Source of the DNA: Clitopilus passeckerianus
Lineage: Eukaryota; Basidiomycota; Agaricomycetes; Agaricales; Entolomataceae
Direction of reading: 5' to 3'
Assembly: GCA_944990035.1 (NCBI GenBank)
Contig: CALYLX010000100.1
Span: 310,001-374,000 of the forward strand
Length of the DNA stretch: 64,000 nt
Under the pieces are notes generated by a model, which ran no database searches, was not told where the DNA came from, and was given only the letters and a program-made list of their open reading frames with translations. Position numbers and translations under genes: made by a program. The first letter of the stretch is position 1, and each line of letters opens with the position of its first letter. Below are positions 46,961 through 58,165 of the stretch, in pieces.

Positions 46961-48319
46961 ACCAGTAGAGCCAGGAAGGTTTAGAGAAATGGCTCAGGGC
47001 GGACTCGAAGTATCGGTTACTCGTGAAGAAGGATGAGCAGGTAACAGTATTATTGGGCTTGTAATATTCTAAATGTACGGTAGACCGATCTGTAGTACCA
47101 CTGTAGGAGGTAGTGGGTGTTATAATAATGTCATGGCGGCGTATTAGTATTCCCAACACCTTCATTCGTTTTCCGCTCCATCTTCCTGTTTCTTCTACTT
47201 CTAGCCTGGGCGTGGTTAATGCCTCCTCCAAAGGCCGTTCCTTTGGCGTAGACTGCAGTTCTGAGGTCGGTCGGAATTGTCGGCGTTCATGGAGACGTTT
47301 GACAAGAACTGGTGTAGAGGAACCGTAACAGTACAAGCCGTTGCAATTGTTTCTGGTTTCGCTGCAGAGCACCTTCTGGATGTAGCAACTCGTTATCCGC
47401 AAGATTAACAGTCTTCGGTTCTGAGAATGCGCCACGAAATCTTGGTCGCTTCGTGGATACAAAAGGTAAGCAACTGAGGTACCTAGGAGGCGGGGATACT
47501 CACGAGTTCGTATGGCTAGAACCAAGGATTTGAAGGTGTGGTCAAGAATGTATGCGCAGCATTCTAAGTTAGACCAAATGTCGACCTGCAGATAATCAGC
47601 GTTACAGACGTTCTGATAATATGACCAAATACCGCCTACAAGTTCGCAATCTCATTACGTGTTTCCTGCTCTTGCCACCCTTACGACCTCTTACGCGCCA
47701 GTCGACCAATTCCGTTTCGCAGTACAGCCATCCACGCAGCGCCAGAATGGCCGAATTGGATGGTGTCGTGCAAAGTGTCGTGCCATTTCTGCGTCCTAAG
47801 ATAACGACATAGCTGCGCTTGAGTAGGACGTCGGACGTCGGTCTTGAGTGGTGTGGGCGAGGCAATGCTTTGGACGGTGGAAGAGGCACAGGTAAGCAAG
47901 AGGATGCGAGGTAATGGGGTTGGTGTTGCGAGTGAGGAAGGCATGCTATGGGTTGAGCAAGCTAGAGAGAATGATGAAGCTCCCTATTGTCATCTATTGG
48001 CCTATCTTCTAGCTGCAGATATTTAGGGACGTGGTGCATCTATCAAGTTTGCACGAGTCGCCGATTTAGAAGGCCGGGTGGTGTGTTTGGCAGTAGAGAA
48101 GGGGACGTTCCAACTGTAGGATCGAATAGAACTATACAGACAGAGTGACTGGATGTAATTGGATAGTTCCCCTGAGACGAGGCATTGAGTTCTTCTTGAG
48201 TCTTTATGGGCGAAGGCCAGAGGTTACGCGTTCAAGGTGACGTATGGACAGATTTGCGATGAGCAGTTGGACGAAGTGGGCTGGTCTGGCAAGAATGTCG
48301 GCAACCGGAACGTGCTAAG
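46961..48319 (-). other. M block, copy 3
   Basis: The block 47000-48030 aligns with 58650-59290. On the minus strand both copies encode Y-Y-Q-N (about 47620 and 58940) then VDIW.., EC.AYIL and an arginine near a GTGAGT donor. Further left is a TTGTAATATTCTAAATG word. The residue pattern faintly recalls basidiomycete multi-pass membrane proteins of the DUF6534 type, but I could not extend it to other segments, so I leave it unnamed. Confidence 0.35.
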
Positions 48320-48346
48320 GCGTCCAAACTACACAAGGACAAACAA
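48320..48346. repeat. Divergent box, copy 7
   Basis: GCGTCCAAACTACACAAG then GACAAACAA. It is slightly shortened in the centre and sits between M block copy 3 and S-family copy f. Confidence 0.45.
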
Positions 48347-50790
48347 TGGACCTCCTCCTTCTTGCCATCCATCCATGGCCAAACGATTTGCAAACGATAC
48401 TACTATTCTACTAGGGCTCTCCATTCTCGATGAGGAGGAACTGCTGCTAATTATACGAGCTGTCTGAATGACGTTTCTGAGGAGAAGCGACGGAAGCTGA
48501 GAATGAGGGACGACCATTCAATTTCAAGTTTGCCCTCATGGATTGGAAGACGGTACATTCCTTTCTTTGCTTCCTTTTCGTTGTCTGTCTTGGATGCTCG
48601 TCACCTGATACTCACACGCCTTCTTCTTGCCTCTCCCTCTTTCTTGACGAACGAAAGAGCACGTTTACTGATAGCACTATTTTTAGATTCTTCTAAAGAA
48701 CATTTTGGGCGCAAAACTTGCAACGGAGTGATACTCAACGTCTCAAAATAGGCGAACTTCGAGGGCTTGTTTATCCAGGACAAGGTGTGCTGCGTTTCTC
48801 TTTCTATTGAGGTGATAACCTGACCTCTCCGTTTCAGACGCTTGAATTCCATCATCGACGCTGGCAACTTCCTCGAGTTCACTCGAATTAGTACAACTTC
48901 CTACGCCCTGGCTGCCAGAAGCGACGTTCTTCACATTCGTCTCGGAGTCCTCGAACACCTCCATTCCTCCATACTGCCCATTGTGGTCTTGCTGCCTACC
49001 GGAAATCCACTCGGCTTCCGTATTTGTCGACGAGTTTAGAGGCCATTCCCGAGCTCAAAACTCGCAACATAGCGACACTCGACGTCTTTGGCGTGCAAAA
49101 TTTCAGGCCTGTTTCATCCAGGGCAAGGTAGGTCGTCTACGTCTTTCTATCGGAGTGAGAAGCTTACCTCTTTGTCTCAGAATCATCCACACCGACAGCC
49201 CCGTCAGAGGGAACTCCGCAAGTTCACCCTCATTAGTGAAATGCCCTTCCTTTGCTCTTGCTCTCAGAAGCGATGTTCCTGGCGTTCAGGCCGAAGCCCC
49301 CGACCTACCTGCATTCCTACATGCAGCTCGCCCACCCCGGAAAATGGGAAGTCATGCCTGAACGAGGGTACCAACCAAAGCGACTTTACATCTCAAAGGG
49401 CATGCCAGATGAAGTGGTACCTTCGCTGTTAATACAGCTGGACGCCTCATCTTCGTTGATGAAGAGCTCCATGTCGTTCACACCTGTCTCAGAATGGCAT
49501 ATAGGTATATCTCTCGTTTACTCGCCCTCCATGGGGCGGCAGAAGAATCGCTGCGAAACCGGACAATGGTGAGTTGGCTTCTAGATATGTTCTTTCAAGC
49601 CAGATATCTGACCACTCTTCCAGCGGCCGTGGCCCAACGACAATGGATGAATCAGGCCTCATACAGAACTCCCCTCCGAAAGGCTGGTAGAGTTTGAGTG
49701 GTTCACCTCCAACCCATATCCGAGTGCGTGGCCACCCCAGGCCTCATCGTCAATGTCAGGCTACTCCAGCGCATGTACCCTCCGCTCCGACACATGGTGA
49801 AGGGAATACCGACATTCGCCTACCAAGTTCTACAACGTCATTCCTCCGTTTGGCGGTCAACGCTACCGAAGTCTATCAACTACTACAGCACCCCCATGGT
49901 GGAAGGCTTTTCGTGGACGAACCTACGTCAAGATATGCCAAATCGTCCTTTTATGTTCCTGGCGTGTTCGAAGCAGCCATATACGAACTTTGGGGTCATT
50001 CGGCGACTACTGCTTCAACACCATCCATAAATGGATACGTAGCCGATTGTCAACTTGACGCTCTAGCTCACTCCCATGCGTCAGCAGCTGCGGTGAATAG
50101 TAGAGATTCGTTCGTAGTATGTTTCTTACCATTTCCTCCAAAATATTCCCAATTCTGAATTTCCATCTCAGGTTTCTCGACTGCCGCCTTTCAAATCCAG
50201 AGGCAATAAGGACATATACTCAATGGTCACGTCATCTCAACCTCTACCCCCCACGAACATGGCATATAGCCACTTTTTGCATCAAAACGTGGTTCTGTGG
50301 ATCAGGAGCCCAATCCTGATTCTTCCTCGAGCCTCTGCAGCAATCAATGGTTCTCGGACACCAACTCTGACTATGTAGGATCGAGCACCACCCGCGTCTG
50401 CTCCGCCTCGGGACCCGTGGTTTCCCCAAACGACAAACTTTAGCCCTCATTCCCTCGCAAAGTCAAGGCGGTGAATGAGCCTGGGTTACAGCTTCCCCCT
50501 CGTACCTATGGCTTCCTCCAAGCCACCCATCAACGATGTTCCAGCTCCGGGTTTCCGTCGCCTTTTCCCTTAGGAAAAGCCCACCGTTGGTGTATCAAAA
50601 GTCGATTCCCAACGCACTCCCGGGTCTGCCCCCTTATCTGTGGTCCTAAGTCCTGCGGCTCTACCTATCAGCGATAGGCGGACGTGTCAGCAGTCCGGAT
50701 AGCAGCTCCTGTGGCCACTTGGATTGCCCTATCGACCCTGATTCGGAACTTCCAGCTCCTACGTCCAGTACGAATTACGAAGATTAAGCC
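48347..50790 (+). pseudogene. S-family copy f (well preserved, truncated C terminus)
   Basis: Introns: 49128-49180, 49569-49623, 50117-50171, all matched in copy d, plus an earlier one ending CTCCGTTTCAG near 48837. The exon before 49128 ends ELKTRNIATLDVFGVQ. A later exon has YLHSYMQLAHPGKW and PERGYQPKRLYISKGMP. Exon 49624-50116 has MYPPLRHMVKGIPTFAY and, in a second frame, LAVNATEVYQLLQHPHGG, so a frameshift lies between them near 49850. Sequence similar to the Ser/Pro-rich tail of copy d runs to about 50780 (SSSYVQY), then homology switches to the NLR5 upstream flank. Function unknown. Confidence 0.45.
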
Positions 50791-51604
50791 TCCCGGACCC
50801 ATGACTCAAAGGGCCACCATGTACCCGGTCGAAAACGTCCCTATCACCCTGATCCAACATGCTACATTCGCTACCGCGAGAGATTGACGGCCCACCGTCT
50901 CTGGTGAATGGGAACGCGCTTGTCCAAAAAGCTGAACCATGGCATAACTCGTCTGCGTAAAGTGACTGTGAAGAGGTACCGGACAATTTTGAATGCTTCG
51001 ATAGATGCTGTGGATGATAATACAGTGCGTTTATATTTTCATCCTTGATTTGGAGTCGATACTGATCTGTTACACTCTAGGTGAACATCCTCATGGGTGA
51101 TGATCTTTGCCGCTAGCGTCATACATATGCCGTAGGTCGAAAGCAGGGCAACTTCTGCGTCCCCCCGAGATCGTGTTCTCGCAACTATGCAACGATCAAA
51201 TAGCCAAGGCTGAGACAGGTGTAGACAATCTCCAGGAGCCGTCTTTGAGGTAGATGGTGATCGCGCGGAGAAGCGCCTGTAGACCTCGTTCGGATGGTGA
51301 CTTAGGGCGGTTAGCCAAATTGCCTTGAGATCAACTAGATCTGGCGGTCGTGCGTAGTTGAAGTCGTATGACTGTTTTACCTGTGTTACTCTGGTTATAT
51401 TAGCTCTAAATTGAACGTTATCCGCCCCACTGCACCACTTTGATGATACGTGTGGCATTCAAGTACTCTTGGGCCGAAACCACATGCTTCTTGAATTCCG
51501 TTTTGAGAGCTCTACACCCATATTAAGTTCCTCAATCCTCATCTGTGCATGAAATCTGAATCTTCGGGCTGAGGCCCCACCGGGAGTGAGGCCTGCCTTT
51601 GGGA
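50791..51604. other. NLR5 upstream flank, copy of 1-810
   Basis: It aligns with the NLR1 upstream flank from about 50960 onward, including CAACTATGCAACGATCAAAT and TAGATGGTGATCGCGCGG words. A conserved intron-like element lies at 51025-51080. No gene is supported. Confidence 0.55.
51025..51080 (+). other. Conserved intron-like element upstream of NLR5
   Basis: GTGCGTTTATATTTTC..ACTGATCTG..CACTCTAG, 56 nt, almost identical to 235-290 and followed by GTGAACATCCTCATGG. Confidence 0.45.
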
Positions 51605-51640
51605 GATGGGCGCCTATTTGTGAGGAAGAAAGCTGTGTCA
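51605..51640 (+). promoter_or_regulatory. NLR promoter box (NLR5)
   Basis: GATGGGCGCCTATTTGTGAG then AAAGCTGTGTCAATC, 181 bp before the NLR5 start codon. Confidence 0.55.
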
Positions 51641-51785
51641 ATCAGTTCAGAGGCGCTGCAGACCCTCATGCAAGTGCCACATGGTGTCCGAGCAACTCTA
51701 GGACGCCTACTACCTTGCAAGCTCTCTTCCATACCACGATCTGCTTTATCGCGCGTCTCTAATCAACCCAACGAATCCCACTGGA

Positions 51786-54700
51786 ATGGAATCATGCGAA
51801 GCCACAAACCATGATCCTATGGATTGTAATTATGGGAATCAAACAAGACGTCCAACCTATTCTCATATGGATGTCTCGTGGCAGTCGAGCACTATCACAC
51901 CTGGACGCGACGCAATTTTCAACATCACAGCAGCAGCCGATGCACCTCGACTCAGTTCTATCGCAGGTAGATATGGAGGGCACACACTGTTCTCTATAGA
52001 TAGACTGATGTCATTGGATAGATAGACGAACACTCGCCAACTGGCTGTCGTCCCTGAACCACCATAAGGTTCACAAAGATATATTTGAGAAGGTGACGGA
52101 AGGAACTGGGTCGTGGATTTTTGAACATCCGAAGTTCATCGACTGGAGATCTAAAAAGACCAATGTCCTGTGGGGGACGGGTATACGTACGTCTTGCTCT
52201 ATATTGCAGGATGACTTCAGCGGAATCTAAACATTTCTGATTGCAGCAGGGGCGGGGAAAACTTGTCTATCGTGAGGAGATCCCTTTCCTTGAGCCAGGC
52301 CGTCTGAGCATTCAACTCAAACTTGCACAGGTCAATTGTCGTTGAACATCTTACCAAGGACAAACAAGCAACCGTCATCTACATTTACTGCCAATACAAC
52401 GATCAGCTATCCACCCCCGAGATACTGGCTTGTATGCTTAAGCAGATGGTAGAAACCTCTGAGAAGGCCGCACAATACGTCTCAAAGAGCCTGCATGAAA
52501 AATGCCTAGGCACTGACACCAAACCTTCAAGGTCGGAACTGCTGACGGCACTTCGGGGAGCTTCCTTACAATTTACGAACGTCTTCTTTGTGATAGATGC
52601 ATTAGACGAGCTTATAGACGAGGTCCGACCAGAACTAATCAACGATCTAATATCGCTTCAACAACCACTCTTCCTGACCTCTCGCCCAATCTCTGATTTC
52701 CCCGGCCTGAAAGAGCCTGATTTCACCATTCAAGCTCCCGAAGAAGATTTCCGTACACACATATCAACTAAGATTTCGCGCTTCCCTAAGTTGGAGCGCC
52801 TCCTCCTAAAGCCGGGAGTCCGAGACGAGATTATCACCAAAATTCACGCTAGATGTGGTGGGATGTAAGTACTTGCCTCAGATGTACACCGCTTGCCAAA
52901 TGACCTCGTCTGTTAGGTTTCTTCTCGCTGCTCTGCAGATGGATGCGTTGGCATCGGGTGGCAACAGTACTGATGTGAGAAATCTACGCCAAGCCGTGGA
53001 GAACCTACCCACATCTCTGGACGATCAGTACGACCTCACCCTGAAGCGAATCCGAAGCCAGAGCACCCGGGAGCAGGATTTAGCCTGCAGGGCAATCGTA
53101 TTGGTCACCTATGCTACTTCAATTCTTGGCGTGGACGAGCTCCTGGAAGCACTAACGGTCGACGTCGAGACGGTTTCGGTTGATAGCGAGTCGCGCATGC
53201 CTGAGGAGACCTTGGTCGGTATTTGTATGGGATTGTTGAGAATTGAAAAGGAAACCAAAACGGTTCAGTTGATTCGTATGTCTTCTTACTGCTCATACTT
53301 CTTTCGGTGGTGAATCGTTCGTTTCCATAGACTATACCGCACAGGATTACTTTAAAGGCCGCAAGGAGCCAGCAATGTTTGGCGATCCACATACATTCAT
53401 TGCAAACATTTCGGCAGTATACTTGGTTCACGCAGACATTGATTCTACTGCTATTCTATCCAACGATGACCTTCGAGCAACCCACTCTTCCTACCCATTT
53501 CTCCACTACGCCTGCTCCAATTTGGGCCATCATACGTGCAAGGCAAGCGATAGCAGCGGGGGCCAAATCCCTACCCATGTCAGCGAGCTTTTCCACAGGC
53601 GACCTCGCGTACCATTGCCACTCACCCTCTTGGGGGATTTTATTGATCATGTTCAAGCAGTTCATTTTGCTGCGCTTCATGGGCTGGAGTCCCTATTTGA
53701 GGCAACCCACGAAGCCCTCGGTAGAAAGTCGACACTTGGATGTTCGCCATTGTTCTATGCATGCCTAGGGGGTCACGCCACCCTAGCCAAGCGAATATTG
53801 GACAACTTTACAGCCAGCCTGGGTGCTGGACATCCAACAAAGTTTGGTGGTACCGTGCTTCATGCCGCATCCCGAAGCGGACAGCTAGACACCGTTGAAC
53901 TCGTGTTACCAATTGTCGGCCCCCAAGACAGGACTTCAACTGTTCGTCGCCTCTATGGCCATATGAGCGTTGACATCAACACGAAAATGTCTGATGGACG
54001 GACAGCTCTTCATCTGGCGTCGGAATATGGATATGTGTCAGTGGTCAACTCCTTTCTTGGCCACGTTGAGACACACACCAAAAATGCCAGTGAGCGGGGA
54101 GCAATTTATAGGTCACTGGCATCCATTGGATGTCACCGGACCGTATTTCGACAGGGATTTAGGTCTGCCAATGTTGACGTTAACGCAGGGGACCGGGATG
54201 GACGGACGCCGCTCTTCGTAGCAACACGGGATGGGCACAAGTCGGTCGTTCAATTGCTCCTAAACACTGCGGGCATCGAGGTCAATCCACAGACTGAAAA
54301 AGGAGCGACACCACTTCACCTTGCAGCGCAGAATGGGCATGAGTCAGTCGCTCAATTGCTCCTCAACTCCCTAGGCATCGAGGTCAATCCACAGATTGAA
54401 AAAGGAGCGACACCACTTCACCTTGCAGCACAGAATGGGCACAAGTCGGTTGCTCAATTGCTCCTCAACTCCCCAGGCATCGAGGTCAATTCAAAGTCCA
54501 ACAACGGATGGACACCACTTCACCGAGCAGCGCAGAATGGGCATGAGTCGGTCGCTCAATTGCTCCTCAACTCCCCAGCCATCGAGGTCAATCCACAGAT
54601 TGAAAAAGGAGCGACACCACTTCACCTTGCAGCGCAGAATGGACACAAGTCGGTTGCCCAATTGCTCCTCAACTCCCCAGCCATCGAGGTCAATCCACAG

Positions 54701-55645
54701 ATTGAAAAAGGAGCGACACCACTTCACCTTGCAGCGCAGAATGGACACAAGTCGGTTGCTCAATTGCTCCTCAACTCCCCAGCCATCGAGGTCAATCCAC
54801 AGATTGAAAAAGGAGTGACACCAATTCACCTTGCAGCGCAGAATGGACACAAGTCGGTTGCTCAATTGCTCCTCGACTCCCCAGCCATCGAGGTCAATTC
54901 AAAGTCCAACGACGGAAGGACACCACTTCACCTTACAGCGCAGAATGGGCATGAGTCGGTCGCTCAATTGCTCCTCAACTCCCCAGGCATCGAGGTCAAT
55001 TCAAAGTCCAACAACGGATGGACACCACTTCACCGAGCAGTGCAGAATGGGCATGAGTCGGTTGCTCAATTGCTCCTCAACTCCCCAGGCATCGAGGTCA
55101 ATTCAAAGTCCAACAACGGATGGACACCACTTCACCGAGCAGTGCAGAATGGGCATGAGTCGGTTGCTCAATTGCTCCTCAACTCCCCAGGCATCGAGGT
55201 CAATTCAAAGTCCAACAACGGATGGACACCACTTCACCGAGCAGTGCAGAATGGGCATGAGTCGGTTGCTCAATTGCTCCTCAACTCCCCAGGCATCGAG
55301 GTCAATTCAAAGTCCAACAACGGATGGACACCACTTCATGGTGCAGCCCTCCGTGGCCATGAGTCGGTCGTTCAACTGCTCCTGAACTCCACTGGTATAG
55401 AGGTTAATGCAAAGAGCGAAACAGGATGGACATCGCTTTACCTTGCAGCCGAAAATGGGCACGAGGGGGTCGTCCAACGACTGCTCGGCTTCCATGGCAT
55501 AGAAGCCCATGTCAGAGGCCAGTCACCTTGGGATAAATCTCCTCTTGATGTAGCCAGGTTGAAAAGTGGGCATTATTCGGTCACATTCTTCAGCCAACTG
55601 CCAGAGTTCCCCAAGTGGGACTCAGATGATTCATGTATGGCTTAA
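51786..55645 (+). CDS. NLR5: NACHT-ankyrin receptor, 1192 aa
   Basis: Exons 51786-51966, 52022-52186, 52247-52271, 52331-52864, 52917-53275, 53331-55645 total 3579 nt, a multiple of three. Motif TITPGRDAIFNI lies at residues 36-47; linker LANWLSSLNHHKVHKD; Walker A GIPGAGKT (114-121); Walker B FFVIDALDEL (209-218); sensor LTSR (239-242). The CDGM of the paralogs is CGGM here, close to the end of NACHT (~residue 300). Residues ~303-421 are the helical/winged-helix part, with one extra codon compared with NLR1. HYTAQDYFK opens exon 6, followed by three diverged ankyrins, about 13 units from ~residue 710, and a SPLDVARLKSG cap. It is the intact sister of the frameshifted NLR1; the two share upstream and downstream flanks. 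Confidence 0.94.
54198..55523 (+). repeat. 102-bp ankyrin-coding tandem array of NLR5 (about 13 units)
   Basis: Units are nearly identical. Three successive units between about 55005 and 55315 (SNNGWTPLHRAVQNGHESV) look identical base for base, including a rare GCAGTGCAG variant and GTTGCTCAATTG wording, so they arose by very recent tandem copying. Another run of NPQIEKGATPLHLAAQNG units lies at 54590-54890. Confidence 0.9.
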
Positions 55646-57150
55646 TCACCATTGTGACTACTTTCCACCATTCGTTCACGGTCTATACCTATACTTTTCT
55701 GGACGGTCACACCTATACTACTTCCCATATCATGATTCATATTATTCACAATAGAGAACTGACTCATACGTACTCTCATGTCGACCACACGTTCTCTCAT
55801 ATGCAACAATTCAAACCATTACACGGCCAATAGCAGAATACTGGAATTGGTCGTAAACATCTCGTAAATCGCTTACCCCTAACGGTGCAAGTGGTGATCG
55901 TGGTCAAGTACAATTTAGATGTACGCTAATTCTCCGTCTGCAGTTATCGGGAAGATATGGAGGTTCCTGTAAGAGGTCCAAGAAGATACAGCAGTGGGCG
56001 CTAAGCTATTGATGCGAGACCTATGCATAAAAAAGGTCCGTAGTTCGAACAGAATGGCTACCTATGTCTCTAGAACAATAGATCAAAGGCATAAACAAGC
56101 TCCCATTAACCCTCCTACCCGCAAGACTAACCAACCCGAATGAACAGGGCAATTGCCTTCATCTTTTCCATCCTTGACAGCACCTTGAAGCAACTCTCCT
56201 ACCCTCTCAGAATCAACTGATAGGATTTTGGGTGACGCGACTGAGGGGGTGAATGAGACCGCTCCCCAATGCCTTCGTAAGAGCACTGAGACTCGTGATA
56301 CCCTGATACACATGCACTGTTGGGTCCCCTAAAAGCACAAAAAGGTAGCCGCGATTGGGAATCCCGAAGTATTGCGTTATGGACAACGGAAGAGTGTTCC
56401 CGTGAAGAGCTCCAGAGACCCGTTACGCAGTATGGCGAGGTGGCGAGAAATTGGGGAATATTGGTGTCGGATGGGCCATGGAATAAACAGTCAACCTGGA
56501 AACAGGTGTTACTCCCACAGGCAACCTTTGGATTGTGCAAAGGGACGTAGGATATCGGTGAATGCCTCCCCCAGGAGTCAGGTATGATTCTGAAGGTTTT
56601 GACGTTGTCCAACTGGGCGTCGTATATCGCGACCTTGGATCTAATCGGAGTTTCCTGCCTAAAGCCTTGTCAGCGTTGGGTGTAGGTTGACTCTGATGCA
56701 CATGAGAACCTTACAGGCTACCAACCTCTAGCCTATCCGCCGGAGGTGTAACTAACCCTGGTCGAGTCCGTACGTTCTAGCGGGCAATCCAAGCCACGGT
56801 AACCTTACTTAACACTCGGTGATAGGATACCAACGCCCCAAAAATCGTCTTCTGGAGCAAGGGAGCTTGCTGCTCCATCGTACAGAAACTTTCGTTTGTA
56901 GATATCTGTACCCATGTCGCGTTGCGTCTGCATAAGACTTTATCATCCATACGAAGACATTTTGAAATGAACTAATCAACTACATGAACATCCCAAGCAG
57001 AAAGCCCTGGTATCCTCGGTATGTCGTATCTTGTACAGTTGTATCCGCACTGCTTTTCGCAGCGGTGATGTGTCCGTTAGCCTCCCGGCTAGCGGGACTT
57101 CATCATTCACGAATAACTCTGATCCAAGGATGCCTGTTCAAGAGTTATGG
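55646..57150 (-). pseudogene. Converging decayed C-family sequence behind NLR5
   Basis: Copy of 5363-7240. The stretch near 56090-56220 matches 5860-5990 closely (GGCATAAACAAGCTCCCAT; TTTTCCATCCTTGACAGCAC). A minus-strand frame of 137 codons (56199-56612) exists here but is broken in the NLR1 copy. The intron-like unit near 56650-56700 (minus strand GTGCATCAG..GCTGACAAGG..GGCAG) is shared with 6430-6480. Confidence 0.4.
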
Positions 57151-57176
57151 ATGATTAGCCTCGAGGCTGGTCGAGA

Positions 57177-58165
57177 ATGAAGGAACAATGTCTGACCCAA
57201 GAATGTGAAGCTGACCAAAGAGGAGGTGTGGCTGTGACCAACGCGATTCGATATTCTTCAACCTCAACTTCCATGCCCAGCAAGATGCCCAGTGCCTTCC
57301 AAGCGCCAACGAGAGGCTCAGCCATAAAGAAAGGCAAATGCAAACATTCAGCGTCTAATGGGCCACCTGAAATAACTCTCAGCCTGCCCAGATCACAGCA
57401 GTTGAAGATCTATTGGTTTGATGTGAGCTTTCAGCTTTTTTCCTCCCGGCAGGTTGGAAGATTCACAGACGCGCCGTTTTCAAGCGGGATACTCCGTCTT
57501 GTTTTGCAACCGGTCTCTTGCGAAGAAGGTGGGTCCTAAAACTCATGTGAACGCGACGACAAGTCTGGATGATCAAGTCAAGAAACGACCTGGACTCGTA
57601 TACCTGAGACGGCTCGGTATCATCCTTGACGACAACGGCGGGAAGGGATTTGGCTTAGTGCGTTCTTATATGGCTATACTACGAAATCTAAGTTGCTGAT
57701 ATATTTTCGCTAGCCTGCAGCAAACCATTCCTTGTTCACTTGGTACGACCTACTCGGTCTTGTGCCTTAACATAGGCAAAGGCTTCAACAGAACCGTTAT
57801 CATGCAAGAACCGTCCAGAACGGATCTATGTAGCGGATCCTATCACTACAGGAAGCCTCGCGCGATGGTTTCCTACCATGAATTATCGGTCTGGTAAGTC
57901 TGGTATCCATTCACGTTGAACGAAAAGCAACTCATATCAAGCCGTGTATTCCAGATGCCCACCCATCATTGGCAAGATAGTATGGCCTGGCTATCGAGTT
58001 CTCAGTTTCACGACCTTACAAATGATATTTACGAGCGTCCCCAAGTGAAAGTACGTACAGACCCAATTACTTTGACGGGAGGAGGCTCATTAGTTGGTGT
58101 AGACGTTCACCCACCCCTGAAGCTACTAGATGAAAGTCGTGATTCATCAACACCAGAAGCCTAAT
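57177..58165 (+). pseudogene. P-family multi-exon sequence, copy 2 (better preserved)
   Basis: It matches copy 1 (7250-8300). The frame opens through TNAIR..MPSKMPSAFQAPTRGSA.KK and continues to SLPRSQQLKIYWFDVSFQ. A second piece has VNATTSLDDQVKK..LVYLRR. A third has TIPCSLGTTYSVLC and NRTVIMQEPSRTDLCSG. An intron lies at 57894-57954, then HDLTNDIYE, a short GTACGTACAG..CATTAG intron, and LKLLDESRDSSTPEA followed by TAA at 58162-58164. Start and first introns are not fixed, so I keep it as a probable remnant. The segment near 57190-57340 is also open on the minus strand (MAEPLVGAWK). Confidence 0.4.

Noticed and set aside
46970..47990. Calling the M block a DUF6534-type membrane protein gene
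   Set aside because: Only one short segment recalls that family. Hydrophobic helices could not be traced and no copy has a continuous spliced frame.
9826..48346. The seven boxes as a short minus-strand peptide (FVCVYF/ICLSVY-like)
   Set aside because: The frame shifts between copies and stops are not conserved, so a DNA-level element explains the conservation better.
54198..55523. The arrays as a noncoding satellite
   Set aside because: The frame is kept through every unit with the ankyrin TPLH signature, and exon totals are multiples of three.
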